This document shows, piece by piece, positions 36,741-46,089 of a DNA stretch of 64,000 bases. The first letter of the stretch is position 1; every line of letters begins with the position of its first letter. The DNA lies in contig NZ_BALM01000006.1 in the NCBI RefSeq assembly GCF_000614975.1, positions 105,973 to 169,972 of the forward strand, read 5' to 3'. A model generated the notes under the pieces. The model saw nothing but the letters and a program-made list of their open reading frames with translations, searched no databases and had not been told where the DNA came from. Source of the stretch: Shewanella marina JCM 15074. GTDB taxonomy: Bacteria; Pseudomonadota; Gammaproteobacteria; Enterobacterales; Shewanellaceae. The position numbers and the translations under genes were made by a program.

Positions 36741-38153
36741 ATGAAGTTGCTTTATAACGTTGAAGATAAACCGCCTATTGGCGCTTGGTTCTTATTAGCA
36801 TTACAACATATGTTGGCAGCAATGGGCGCCATCGTCGCAGTACCTCTAGTGGTTGGTAGTGCGCTTGGGCTTGCCACAGAAGAGCTAATCACGTTAGTCA
36901 ATGCAGCTTTAATCGTCTCTGGATTAGTGACTATCATTCAGTGTAAGGGTATTGGCCCTGTTGGTATCCGTTTACCTGTGGTGATGGGCACAAGTTTTAC
37001 CTTTGTTGCGGTTGCGATTTCAATTGGCGCAGCTTCAGGAATTTCTGCGGTATTTGGCGCATCACTTGTGGGATCTTTAGTGATGATTATCGGCAGCCGT
37101 TTTATGCCGCAAATTCGTAAAATGTTTCCACCTGTTGTTTCTGGCACCGTGGTGGTGTTAATTGGCTTAACTATTTTACCTGTCGGTGTTGACTGGTTTG
37201 CCGGTGGTTTTGTTGGCCAAGAACAATATGGTCAATTGCCAAATTTATTATTGGGCTCATTAGTATTAATTGTGGTGATTGCTCTGTCACAAGTGAAAAA
37301 GGGCATTATTTCTGCTGCCGCAATCGTGATTGGTATGGCGGTAGGTTATGTTGTCGCGATGGTGATGGGCATTGTTGATTTTAGTCCTGTGACCAATGCG
37401 CCCTTGTTTGCGCTACCAGATGTGATGCCATTTGGTATCAGTTTTACCATCAGCGGCATCATCGGTATGTCTATCGCTTATCTGGTCACTATTATGGAAT
37501 CAACCGGTGACTTTCTTGCCTTGAGTGATGCCACTCACACTAAGCTTACTGGTAAAAAATTATCTCGCGGTATTCTTTGTGATGGTATTGGTAGTGCCAT
37601 GTCTGCAGTCGTTGGCTCAACCCCATTCTCTTCATTTAGTCAAAACGTCGGTATTGTTGCTATTACTGGTGTGGCTAGCCGTCACGTGGTGGCGCTGACA
37701 GGCGTGTTGATGTTAGTGGCTGGCTTATTTCCTAAATTAGGCGGCTTAGTTGTGACGATTCCATCACCTGTATTAGGCGGTGCTGGTTTGGTGATGTTTG
37801 CCATGATCATCTCAGCTGGTGTTGCCATTCTCGCTCGAGTTAATTTTACCAAACGTAATATGTTAGTGATTGCGCTTGGTGTTGCAGCCGGTCTTGCGGT
37901 GACGGTTCGCCCTGAAGTATTAACCTATTTACCTGATTCATTGCATGTGGTGCTGGGCTCTGGCATTACCACAGGCTCAATGGTGGCATTAATTCTTAAT
38001 ATCGTATTGCCAATAAATCGTGAAGATGAAGCTGAATGTGCACTTGAAAAGCGCGCTTCATTAGAACAGCAAGTTGAAGATTGTGAGCAATGTGCTCGTG
38101 AACTTGAGCTTGAAAAGCAGCGCAGTTTGGATGGTAAGCGCGGCATGATTTAA
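36741..38153 (+). CDS. NCS2 xanthine/urate-type permease
   Basis: A nucleobase-ascorbate transporter (NCS2) of 470 residues with about 12-14 membrane helices, importing xanthine or urate with protons. Key motifs are LQHMLAAMGAIVAVPLVVG (helix 1 region), the acidic ESTGDFLALSD segment, and the family signature QNVGIVAITG. A charged, possibly coiled cytoplasmic tail follows residue 430. It resembles XanQ and UacT (YgfU) types equally, so no symbol is given. The ribosome site GAGGG precedes the ATG. Position between xdhD and guaD supports a purine substrate. Confidence 0.88.
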   Translation: MKLLYNVEDKPPIGAWFLLALQHMLAAMGAIVAVPLVVGSALGLATEELITLVNAALIVSGLVTIIQCKGIGPVGIRLPVVMGTSFTFVAVAISIGAASGISAVFGASLVGSLVMIIGSRFMPQIRKMFPPVVSGTVVVLIGLTILPVGVDWFAGGFVGQEQYGQLPNLLLGSLVLIVVIALSQVKKGIISAAAIVIGMAVGYVVAMVMGIVDFSPVTNAPLFALPDVMPFGISFTISGIIGMSIAYLVTIMESTGDFLALSDATHTKLTGKKLSRGILCDGIGSAMSAVVGSTPFSSFSQNVGIVAITGVASRHVVALTGVLMLVAGLFPKLGGLVVTIPSPVLGGAGLVMFAMIISAGVAILARVNFTKRNMLVIALGVAAGLAVTVRPEVLTYLPDSLHVVLGSGITTGSMVALILNIVLPINREDEAECALEKRASLEQQVEDCEQCARELELEKQRSLDGKRGMI

Positions 38154-38239
38154 TTCGATTGACTCGAATATGTAATTTATTGATTTTTAAAAGATAGTTT
38201 AAGTATGTGGGTTACCTATAATCGCTTAGGGTATGAGTT

Positions 38240-38286
38240 ATGGCTATGGACAGCAATGTTGGATGATGCTCAATTAGCCATTTTTG
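38240..38286 (+). other. Stem-loop with T run upstream of guaD
   Basis: ATGGCTA / TAGCCAT stem (38240-38246 / 38275-38281) around a 28-base loop with an inner AGCA / TGCT pair, followed by TTTTT. Either a late terminator of the permease gene or a leader element of guaD. Confidence 0.45.
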
Positions 38287-38318
38287 AAATACCTTTTTTG
38301 AAAAATTAAGGAACGAAA

Positions 38319-39634
38319 ATGGGACATGTAGAATCGATCAAAGCTATTCGCGCATCCATTTTAGATGTGCAGTGTGTAGTTGATAAGCCAGAAGATATTG
38401 AAAAAAACATTCGCTTTATTGAAGACGGTTTAATGTTAGTTGTCGACGGTAAAATTGAGTGGGTCGGACAATGGCAAGATGGTAAACAGAAGGTACCGCC
38501 ATCAGTGCGAGTACGAAGTTATCCGGGCAAAATTGTGATGCTGGATTTATTGATACGCACGTGCACTACCCACAATCAGAAATGGTCGGGGCTTATGGTG
38601 AGCAGTTATTAGAATGGCTGAATAACTACGTGTTCCCTACTGAAGCGCGTTATAAAGATAAAGACTATGCCAAAGAGATGTCAGAATTCTTTATTAACCA
38701 ATTATTACGCAACGGTACCACCACTGCACTCGTATTCGGTACTGTGCATCCTGAGTCTGTTGACTCATTATTTGAGGTTGCCCAACACCTGCGTATGCGT
38801 ATTATTGCCGGTAAGGTGATGATGGATCGCAACGCGCCTGATTATCTACTCGATACCGCTGAAAGCAGTTATCAAGAAACTAAAGCCTTGATTGACAAAT
38901 GGCACGGTAAAGATCGCTTGTTATATGCGATTACCCCGCGATTTGCACCGACATCAACGCCAGAGCAATTAACCTTGGCTGGCCGGTTAAAAGAAGAATA
39001 TCCAGATGTGTATGTGCATACCCATTTATGTGAAAACAAAAATGAAATTAGCTGGGTGAGAGATTTATATCCAGATCGCAGCAGTTATTTAGATGTTTAT
39101 CATCACTATGGTTTAACCGGTTCTAAGAGTGTATTTGCCCACAGTATTCACCTTGATGATTGCGATTGGGATTGCCTCTATAAAACGGATTCTACTGTAG
39201 CTTTCTGCCCAACCTCGAACCTTTATTTAGGCAGTGGTTTATTTAAACTGCAGAAGGCTTGGGAGCATAAAGTGAAAGTGGGTATTGGTACCGATATTGG
39301 TGCAGGTACCACCTTCAATATTCTACAAACCATGAATGAAGCTTATAAAGTGATGCAGATGCAAGAGTATAAGTTATCTGCATTTGAGGCTTTCTATCAT
39401 GCGACGCTAGGCGGCGCTAAGTCATTATCTTTAGATCACGCGATTGGTAACTTTGACGTGGGTAAAGAGGCTGATTTCGTGGTGATAGATCCATGCACGA
39501 CGCCATTACAGCAGTTACGTTTTGATAATTCTAAAAACTTAGCTGATGAGTTATTTGTATTAATGACATTAGGCGATGATCGTAGCATTTACCGAACTTA
39601 TGTGGATGGCCGTTTAGTCTATACCCGTAGCTAA
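38319..39634 (+). CDS. guaD: Guanine deaminase (apparent frameshift)
   Basis: An amidohydrolase that deaminates guanine to xanthine, using zinc. After repair the metal motif is PGFIDTHVHYPQ (about residues 76-87). Other signatures are YAITPRFAPTSTPEQL, VHTHLCENKNEI, FAHSIHLDD and IGTDIGAGTTFNILQT. The frame breaks at about 38541: GTGATGCTGG should read GTGATGCCTGG, one C missing. The repaired length of 438 residues matches E. coli GuaD (439). It follows a purine permease and precedes a ghxQ-type permease, so it channels imported guanine to xanthine. Confidence 0.93.
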
Positions 39635-39704
39635 GCGTGCGATAACAAGAGTAATGATGTACAGAAGTTATAAGGAAAGGAAATAACCAGTTGATCACAC
39701 CATC

Positions 39705-39753
39705 TGCCTATTTTCATTAAACCGGTGTTAATCACCTCTTTAATGAGTAGGTA
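39705..39753 (+). other. Long imperfect hairpin upstream of ghxQ-type gene
   Basis: Three nested stems, TGCCTA/TAGGTA, CATTAAA/TTTAATG and GGTG/CACC, are separated by small internal loops (TTTT/AG and CC/TC) with a TTAAT apical loop. It is a candidate structured leader. Confidence 0.4.
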
Positions 39754-39795
39754 ATATTTAGCAAGCATAACACTGTGTGGTTTGGTTTGTTAAAC

Positions 39796-39849
39796 ATTGC
39801 TACAGGAGCGCTGCTTAATTAAACTCGCGCGCTCCTGAATAACAAGCAA
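39796..39849 (+). other. GC-rich stem-loop just before ghxQ-type ribosome site
   Basis: CAGGAGCGC / GCGCTCCTG (39803-39811 / 39829-39837) lies inside an outer ATTGCT / AGCAAT pair, ending seven bases before the GGAG site at 39856. There is no T run, so translational control is more likely than termination. Confidence 0.5.
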
Positions 39850-39868
39850 TATTATGGAGATAACAATA

Positions 39869-41257
39869 ATGTCTGAAATGAATGATATCGCTACAGAACC
39901 TTTGCAAGTACCTGAACAACAAAGTGAACCGGAACAAGGTTCAAAAATTGAACGGTTTTTTCAAATTAAACAACGAGGAAGCTCAATTAGACGAGAACTT
40001 ATCGCTGGGGTAACAACCTTTTTAGCAATGGTGTACTCGGTGATTGTGGTGCCAAATATGTTAGGCGCTGCAGGCTTTGATCAGGGCGCAGTATTTATTG
40101 CAACCTGCTGTATTGCTGCTTTCGGTTCGCTACTGATGGGATTATGGGCTAACTTGCCAATGGCAATTGGCTGCGCCATCTCATTAACTGCCTTTACTGC
40201 ATTTAGCATGGTATTGGGTCAAGGCCTGAGTATTCAGGTGACCTTGGGCGCTGTATTCTTAATGGGTATCGTGTTTACTGCGATTACTGTAACTGGAGTG
40301 CGGCAATGGATCTTAACTAATTTACCTGCAGGTATTGCTCACGGCACTGGTATTGGTATTGGTCTGTTTTTGCTCTTAATTGCCGCTAATGGTGTCGGTT
40401 TAGTTGTTAAAAACCCAGCACCTGGCTTGCCAGTGGAATTGGGTGACTTTACCTCTCTACCAGTATTGGTTTCGCTAATCGGTCTAGCTATTATTCTTGG
40501 TGTAGAACGGTTACGTGTGCCTGGTGGTATTTTATTAGTGATTGTTGGTATCTCTATTTTTGGTTTGATTTTTGATCCAAATGTGCAATACCAAGGTTTC
40601 TTTGCGATGCCATCATTTTCCGGTGAGGGTGCTTTAATTGGTACCATGGATGTGATGGGGGCATTTGACCCGATTGTTATTCCAACTGTATTAGCATTGG
40701 TTATGACGGCAATTTTTGATGCGACGGGTACGATTCGTGCGGTAGCTGGTCAAGCTAACCTGTTGGATGATAAAGGCCAAATTATCAATGGCGGTAAAGC
40801 ATTAACAGCTGACTCAGTCAGTAGTATTTTCGCTGGTTTTGTGGGTGGCGCACCTGCTGCAGTGTATATTGAATCTGCTGCTGGTACTGCTGCTGGTGGT
40901 AAAACAGGTTTAACAGCGACTGTGGTTGGCGGCTTGTTCTTAATGCTAATTTTCTTAGCGCCTTTAAGTTACTTAGTGCCATCGTATGCAACTGCACCTG
41001 CATTAATGTATGTAGGCCTATTGATGTTAAGTAACGTTGCTAAATTGGATTTTGATGATTCAGTCGGCGCGTTATCAGGCTTATTATGTGCGGTATTTAT
41101 TGTACTAACTTGTAATATCGTAACGGGTATTATGATTGCGTTCAGTGCATTAGTTATTGGTCGTGTTGCTTCTGGTGAGTGGCGTCGATTGAACGTGGGT
41201 ACGGTGGCTATTGCAATCATACTTGTGTTGTTCTACGCAGGAGGCTGGGCGATTTAG
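39869..41257 (+). CDS. ghxQ: AzgA-type guanine/hypoxanthine permease
   Basis: An NCS2 transporter of the AzgA/GhxP-GhxQ branch, 462 residues, importing hypoxanthine and guanine by proton symport. The N-terminal cytoplasmic segment with [17 protein letters not shown] leads into [19 protein letters not shown]. Other marks are the [19 protein letters not shown] loop and [17 protein letters not shown] chose the ATG at 39869 with GGAG nine bases upstream; the one at 39854 has no site. Genes guaD and ghxQ are likewise neighbours in E. coli. Two RNA structures in its leader suggest added control. Confidence 0.89.
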   Translation: MSEMNDIATEPLQVPEQQSEPEQGSKIERFFQIKQRGSSIRRELIAGVTTFLAMVYSVIVVPNMLGAAGFDQGAVFIATCCIAAFGSLLMGLWANLPMAIGCAISLTAFTAFSMVLGQGLSIQVTLGAVFLMGIVFTAITVTGVRQWILTNLPAGIAHGTGIGIGLFLLLIAANGVGLVVKNPAPGLPVELGDFTSLPVLVSLIGLAIILGVERLRVPGGILLVIVGISIFGLIFDPNVQYQGFFAMPSFSGEGALIGTMDVMGAFDPIVIPTVLALVMTAIFDATGTIRAVAGQANLLDDKGQIINGGKALTADSVSSIFAGFVGGAPAAVYIESAAGTAAGGKTGLTATVVGGLFLMLIFLAPLSYLVPSYATAPALMYVGLLMLSNVAKLDFDDSVGALSGLLCAVFIVLTCNIVTGIMIAFSALVIGRVASGEWRRLNVGTVAIAIILVLFYAGGWAI

Positions 41258-41366
41258 TCTGACTAGATTGTAGAGTCTGTTTATTGATGCCAAAATAACA
41301 TTAAGTTGTTTTGGCATTATTCTTTTGAAGAAAGTGAATAATGACGCCAGCATTAAAGGAAAGCTT

Positions 41367-42347
41367 GTGTCACCTGATTGTCCTGCTTTAACCGTAACCA
41401 GTTCGACTCCAACCTCATTTCAATGTGTCGTTGCGACCTTAAATCTATTTAATTTTCTGGCGCCTCCTGATGCCTATTACCAGTTTGATAATATTTATAC
41501 TGAGCAGCAGTGGCAAAAAAAATGTGCTTGGTTAACGCGTTTTATTGAACGAATTGAGCCTGATATTTTAGGGCTGCAAGAGGTGTTTAGCATTGCTGAG
41601 TTACAGCAATTATTAACCCCGCTTGGGTATCCTTATTTTGCCTGTGTTGACCAACCACAAATTCATGACGAGTTTATTTATACCGATCCTGTGGTCGCCG
41701 TTGCCAGTAAATATCCGATTACCGCGGTTGAGCGACTCAAACCCAGTATTGAGCAGTTAAATTTACTTAATTTAGCCGCTGATTTTGATTTTAGTCGCGC
41801 CATTGTGCGCGCTACTATCCGCTTGCCTTTGCTCGGTGAGGTTGATTGTTATGTATTACATTTCAAATCTAAACGGCCGACCAGCTTGCAGCATGAACAT
41901 TTGTTAGCGCAGGGACTCGGGCGCTGGTTATCTGATAAGCGACGTGGTGATGAAGCGGCGCTATTGAGTTTAATGATTCATTGCGAGAATCCAGTTAATC
42001 GCGCCGTGTTAGTGATGGGTGATTTTAACGATGAACTGATAAGCCCTCTATTAACGCCATTATTAGCTGATACTCAGTTGGCACTGCAAGACAGTTTCAG
42101 CTTATTTCAGCAGGGATATATTGGCTTGCCGTTAACCAGAATACCGACCCACTACTATGGTGCAAATGGCATGGTATTGGATTATATTTTGCTATCAAAA
42201 AGTTTTAATCCACAGGCGTCCTGTAGTATTGCTGAAGTGACGGATTATTGTTTATATGATCAACATTTAATTGCACCGCAGTATGCGCTAGACAGTCATA
42301 GTAGCGATCATGCGGCTGTGGTGATTACCATTAACAGCCGCAGTTAG
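41367..42347 (+). CDS. Endonuclease/exonuclease/phosphatase-family protein
   Basis: A protein of about 326 residues with the EEP fold shared by DNase I, exonuclease III and some phosphatases. The metal-binding motifs are in order: ATLNLFNF, LGLQEVF (catalytic Glu), VMGDFND, and SSDHAAVV at the C-terminus. The GTG at 41367 has an AAAGGAAA site; the frame is open back to 41325, so the start is not certain. It lies between ghxQ and rihA on the plus strand, so a role in nucleotide or nucleic-acid salvage is possible, but the substrate is unknown. Confidence 0.8.
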   Translation: MSPDCPALTVTSSTPTSFQCVVATLNLFNFLAPPDAYYQFDNIYTEQQWQKKCAWLTRFIERIEPDILGLQEVFSIAELQQLLTPLGYPYFACVDQPQIHDEFIYTDPVVAVASKYPITAVERLKPSIEQLNLLNLAADFDFSRAIVRATIRLPLLGEVDCYVLHFKSKRPTSLQHEHLLAQGLGRWLSDKRRGDEAALLSLMIHCENPVNRAVLVMGDFNDELISPLLTPLLADTQLALQDSFSLFQQGYIGLPLTRIPTHYYGANGMVLDYILLSKSFNPQASCSIAEVTDYCLYDQHLIAPQYALDSHSSDHAAVVITINSRS

Positions 42348-42350
42348 TGT

Positions 42351-43288
42351 TTACTTAGTGTAAGCGTGTAGCGACTCAACCAATAGATCGACAAAACCTT
42401 GGCGGTCTAAACCAAATAACACTTTGGCATTTGGCTGTTTGTCTGTCAGCAAGTAGCGATCGACTACCGTCATACCTTGGGTGTATTCACCTTTAGTCTC
42501 AATGCTGACAAAGCAGTCTTGAACTTCAAACAATTCAGGTTTGATTAACCAAGCAATGGTGCATGGGTCGTGCAGTGGTGCGCCTTCAAAGCCCCACTTT
42601 GGATCGCGGTGGTAGATCATAAAGAAATCAAGCAATTCAGCGACACATTGAGCGATTGGATTTTGGATAGCGCGAATACGCTCAATATCTTCATCCATAA
42701 TTTGTGCTTGATGAGTGACATCTAGGCCGCACATGACAATAGGTAAGCCTGATTTAAAGACAATGTCAGCGGCTTCTGGATCAACAAAAATATTAAATTC
42801 AGCCGCTGGGGTCCAGTTCCCCACACCTGCCGCGCCGCCCATTAGGACAATCTGCTTAATCTTGTTATGTAGCTCAGGATAGGTATTAAGTAATAATGCG
42901 ATATTAGTTAATGGTCCTGTTGGTACTAAACTGATTGGCTCTGGTGATTCACGTAAGGTTTTAGCCATTAACTCAATGCCATTGAGTGATGATGCTGCAA
43001 AACTTGGATTCGGCAATTCTGGGCCATCGAGGCTGATTCGCCATGTACACTTGGGGCAATAATTAATTCACGCGCGAGCGGTTTAATGGCGCCTGCGGCA
43101 ACTTCAATATCGCTGCGGTTAAGTAACGTTAGAATTCGCAGAGCATTATTTAAGGTTTTATCTGGGGTTTGATTACCTGCACTGGTGGTAACCGCTTTTA
43201 CATCTAATTCCTTGCGGCTTAGCGCTAAAATTAATGCAATCGCATCATCATGACCAGGATCGCAATCGCAAATGATAGGGTGGATCAT
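42351..43288 (-). CDS. rihA: Ribonucleoside hydrolase RihA type (apparent frameshift)
   Basis: A nucleoside hydrolase that releases the base and ribose from ribonucleosides. The calcium-binding motif [11 protein letters not shown] lies near residues 8-18, with [33 protein letters not shown] and [11 protein letters not shown] later. Sequence tracks E. coli RihA closely ([20 protein letters not shown]), an enzyme that prefers pyrimidine nucleosides. The frame breaks near 43033: the plus strand GAGGCTGATT should read GAGGCCTGATT, restoring [15 protein letters not shown]. Repaired length is 312 residues, usual for the family. It converges on the EEP-family gene. Confidence 0.92.
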
Positions 43289-43424
43289 CTTGTATTCTCC
43301 AACAAGTTTTTTATAAGAATAAACACTAATTTATCACGTGCTGTTAATTAATTATGTTAACTGTGGCATAAGAATTACCATCATTGACGCACAGTAGATT
43401 GCTACATAAATGTAAAATGCTGCA

Positions 43425-43454
43425 TGGACATTTATCCGTGTAGACGTCTATAAT
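43425..43454 (+). promoter_or_regulatory. Sigma-70 promoter of the B12 riboswitch/btuB unit
   Basis: TGGACA -35, 18-bp spacer and a perfect TATAAT -10 lie about 45 bp upstream of the riboswitch. Confidence 0.7.
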
Positions 43455-43502
43455 GCGAGCGTCAAATGATGACTATAATTAGTATAATCAAGTCAATTTT
43501 AT

Positions 43503-43660
43503 AGGTGCCCTTGTTAGTCCTTGGGATAATCTGGGAAGGTTGTGTGAATCAACCACTGCCCCCGCAACGGTGAAAGGTGAGAGTTTAGTGCGCGTCGCGT
43601 TAATAATTAAACTCATGTCAGTGATGATATAGCCTCAGTCCGGAGACCGGCCTTTAAAGT
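43503..43660 (+). ncRNA. Cobalamin riboswitch
   Basis: An adenosylcobalamin-sensing leader. The hallmark B12-box GCCCCCGCAACGG is at 43558-43570 and the downstream CGGAGACCGGCC at 43640-43651, with CTGGGAAGG before the box. Downstream, CTCCG (43722-43726) can pair with CGGGAG (43734-43739), which is the btuB ribosome site, suggesting control of translation. Confidence 0.95.
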
Positions 43661-43748
43661 GATTTTAAGATTTCGGAGGGCAGATCTTAGAATGCGTGAA
43701 TATTATTTACGTGACGACATGCTCCGTTACTTTCGGGAGTTATAAGTA

Positions 43749-45725
43749 ATGGTTTCAGTTTCAAAATTAGCACTGTTTGTTAGCAGTGTACTCGCATCTC
43801 CGCTTGCTATAGGCGCATCTGATATAGCCAATTCAGAGACGGAACAACCGATGGATATGACCATGGTGGTCGTTGGGCGTAGCGATACCCCAATTCTTAA
43901 TATGCCATCTGATGTTGAAGTGATTGATTCGGCACAAATTCAAGCCAGTGGTGCGACTAATTTAGCGCAATTACTGCGTGGTCAAAGCAGTATCCAAGTT
44001 TCCGATGTTAACTTAGGCCCAGTATTTTCTATGCGGGGTTTTAGTGCTTCTCAGGCGGCTAATAACACCTTAATCTTAATCGACGGCCGTCGTCTTAATA
44101 ATATTGATATTGCCGCGCCGAGTTTAGGGGCAATTGCACTCAATCAAATCGATAGAATTGAGATTTTATCGGGCAGCGCGGGTGTGCTTTATGGTGATCA
44201 GGCGGTTGGTGGTGTCATTAATATTATTACTAAACACCCTGAAGATACGACCGCGCAAATTCAGTTAGGTGGTGGCAGTTATAACAACTATCACGGTATG
44301 GCTGATGTTGGCGGCAAAATTAATGATAATTGGGGCTATTACTTAGCCGGTAGTTATGACCGTGGTGATAACTATCGTCGTCATAACGAGAATAAGACCG
44401 GTTCAGTGTTAGGTCGCTTAAATTATCAAGACGACAAGAGTCAATTTCATGCTGAAGCCAGCTATTACGACAATAACCGTAATCTGCCTGGTTCATTAAC
44501 ATGGCAACAATATCTTGACGATCCGCGCCAAGTAAATCCATTTAACGTAGATGATTATAGTCATGAAATGACTCAAGCTTATCGTTTAGGTTACCAATAT
44601 AACCTGAATGATATATGGGCGTTATCAGCGGATGCGAATTACACTGACAGTACTGTAAATTCGATTAATTGGGGCAGCCCGGGCCGTAATCACCGTACTT
44701 TATTTGAGTTATCCCCTAAAGCGGTGGCTAATTACCAAGTGGATGCTGGCACGCTAAATATTATCAGTGGTGTGGACTTAAGCCGTGGTACCTCTAAATT
44801 CTCATTTGGCCGTGAAAACGTTCAAAAAGTCCTGAGTGTTTATACTCAAGCAACTGTGCCATTAACGTCAACAGTTAGCTATGTGGTTGGTGGTCGTTAT
44901 AGTGAAGTGCGTGATAACTTAGTCGATGGACTGGTTTATAGCGATGGGGTTGAGTTAAAACAAAATGCCCATGCATTTGAATTAGGCTTAAATTACCGAC
45001 CAACCGATGCATGGCGTTTTTATGTACGTGCTAATGACAATTTCCGCTTTGCAAAAGTCGACGAGCAAGCCTATACCTCACCGGGTGTAATGGGCTTAAC
45101 CCCACAAACGGGTCGCTCATATGAAACCGGTTTTGACTGGCTATTAGCTTCACAAACCATACGTCTAAATCTTTATCGTTTAGATTTAGAAGATGAAATT
45201 ATTTACGATAATAATGCACAAAAGCCTACCGGCGGTAGTTTTGATGGTGCTAACGTTAACGCTGATGCATCACGTCGTTACGGACTTGATTTAGATTGGG
45301 ATTGGCAAATTACTCAAATGGTTGAAGTGGGTGCTAGCTACCAATATGTTGATGCCGAGTTCACTAAAGGCCCTAATGATGGCAAACAGTTATCTTGGGT
45401 GGCACCGCATACAGGTCGAGTTTATACCAGTGTTGATATTACCGATTCTTGGCAGCTTTATTTAGATGCTAATTATGTGGGCAGTCATTACAGTGATGGC
45501 GATAATAGCAACGTAGGTGATAAACATGGAGCTCCTAAACTTGAAGCTTATACCTTAGCTAATATCGCTTTGAATTATCATCGTGATAACTGGTTGGCGA
45601 GTTTAAGAGTGAATAATTTGTTGGACAAACAATATGTCTCTGCCAGTTATTATGGCAGTTATGGCAATAGCTATTATGCTGGTGCAGGCCGTGAAATTGA
45701 CTTTACTGTTAGTTATCAATTTTAA
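43749..45725 (+). CDS. btuB: TonB-dependent vitamin B12-type receptor
   Basis: An outer-membrane TonB-dependent receptor of 658 residues. An N-terminal signal peptide ends near AIGAS, then a TonB-box-like MTMVVVG, a plug domain (NMPSDVEVIDSAQIQASG, IDRIEILSGSAGVLYGDQAVGGVINI) and a 22-strand-type barrel ending in aromatic Phe (VSYQF), as needed for assembly. The cobalamin riboswitch ahead argues for cobalamin or a related corrinoid as substrate. E. coli BtuB is about 614 residues, so the match is by family and context. The GGGAG ribosome site is in the riboswitch hairpin. Confidence 0.88.
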   Translation: MVSVSKLALFVSSVLASPLAIGASDIANSETEQPMDMTMVVVGRSDTPILNMPSDVEVIDSAQIQASGATNLAQLLRGQSSIQVSDVNLGPVFSMRGFSASQAANNTLILIDGRRLNNIDIAAPSLGAIALNQIDRIEILSGSAGVLYGDQAVGGVINIITKHPEDTTAQIQLGGGSYNNYHGMADVGGKINDNWGYYLAGSYDRGDNYRRHNENKTGSVLGRLNYQDDKSQFHAEASYYDNNRNLPGSLTWQQYLDDPRQVNPFNVDDYSHEMTQAYRLGYQYNLNDIWALSADANYTDSTVNSINWGSPGRNHRTLFELSPKAVANYQVDAGTLNIISGVDLSRGTSKFSFGRENVQKVLSVYTQATVPLTSTVSYVVGGRYSEVRDNLVDGLVYSDGVELKQNAHAFELGLNYRPTDAWRFYVRANDNFRFAKVDEQAYTSPGVMGLTPQTGRSYETGFDWLLASQTIRLNLYRLDLEDEIIYDNNAQKPTGGSFDGANVNADASRRYGLDLDWDWQITQMVEVGASYQYVDAEFTKGPNDGKQLSWVAPHTGRVYTSVDITDSWQLYLDANYVGSHYSDGDNSNVGDKHGAPKLEAYTLANIALNYHRDNWLASLRVNNLLDKQYVSASYYGSYGNSYYAGAGREIDFTVSYQF

Positions 45726-45752
45726 TTAATTGCTGATATTGCATCATTATTT

Positions 45753-45776
45753 AGCCAGCATTATGCTGGCTTTTTT
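45753..45776 (+). terminator. Intrinsic terminator of btuB
   Basis: AGCCAGCA / TGCTGGCT stem with a TTA loop and a T run. Confidence 0.92.
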
Positions 45777-45852
45777 ACCTCTATGATATTCCCATCTATA
45801 CTGATAATTGCAGTAATGCTAATAAATGATGACAGAGATAGAGGGAAGCGCG

Positions 45853-46089
45853 ATGAGCCATACTTATAAAATTGTTGAGTTAACGGGATCTTCACCTATC
45901 AGTTCTGATGAGGCTGTGCGTAACGCCATCGCTTTTGCCGGGCAAACGGTGCATAACATGCGTTGGTTTACTGTGACCGAAACTCGAGGTCATTTAGAGG
46001 CTGGTGTTATTGCGCATTGGCAAGTGACCATTAAAGTCGGCTTTACTTTAGATGAGCCCGGTGAGCGTAATGATTTTAGAGAAATTTAA
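45853..46089 (+). CDS. Dodecin-family flavin-binding protein
   Basis: A 78-residue dodecin-like protein. Family members form 12-mers that store flavins. The pattern [20 protein letters not shown], then [15 protein letters not shown] with the flavin-stacking Trp, and [13 protein letters not shown] matches the family from end to end. The ATG at 45853 has an AGAGGGA site. Its stop codon overlaps the converging queG stop. Flavin buffering would suit a genome rich in flavoenzymes, but the link to the purine island is only proximity. Confidence 0.9.
   Translation: MSHTYKIVELTGSSPISSDEAVRNAIAFAGQTVHNMRWFTVTETRGHLEAGVIAHWQVTIKVGFTLDEPGERNDFREI

Noticed and set aside
38154..38318. Guanine-type purine riboswitch upstream of guaD
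   Set aside because: The segment has TATAATCGC, but the other conserved core positions of the purine aptamer (the TTTCTACC joining segment) are absent.
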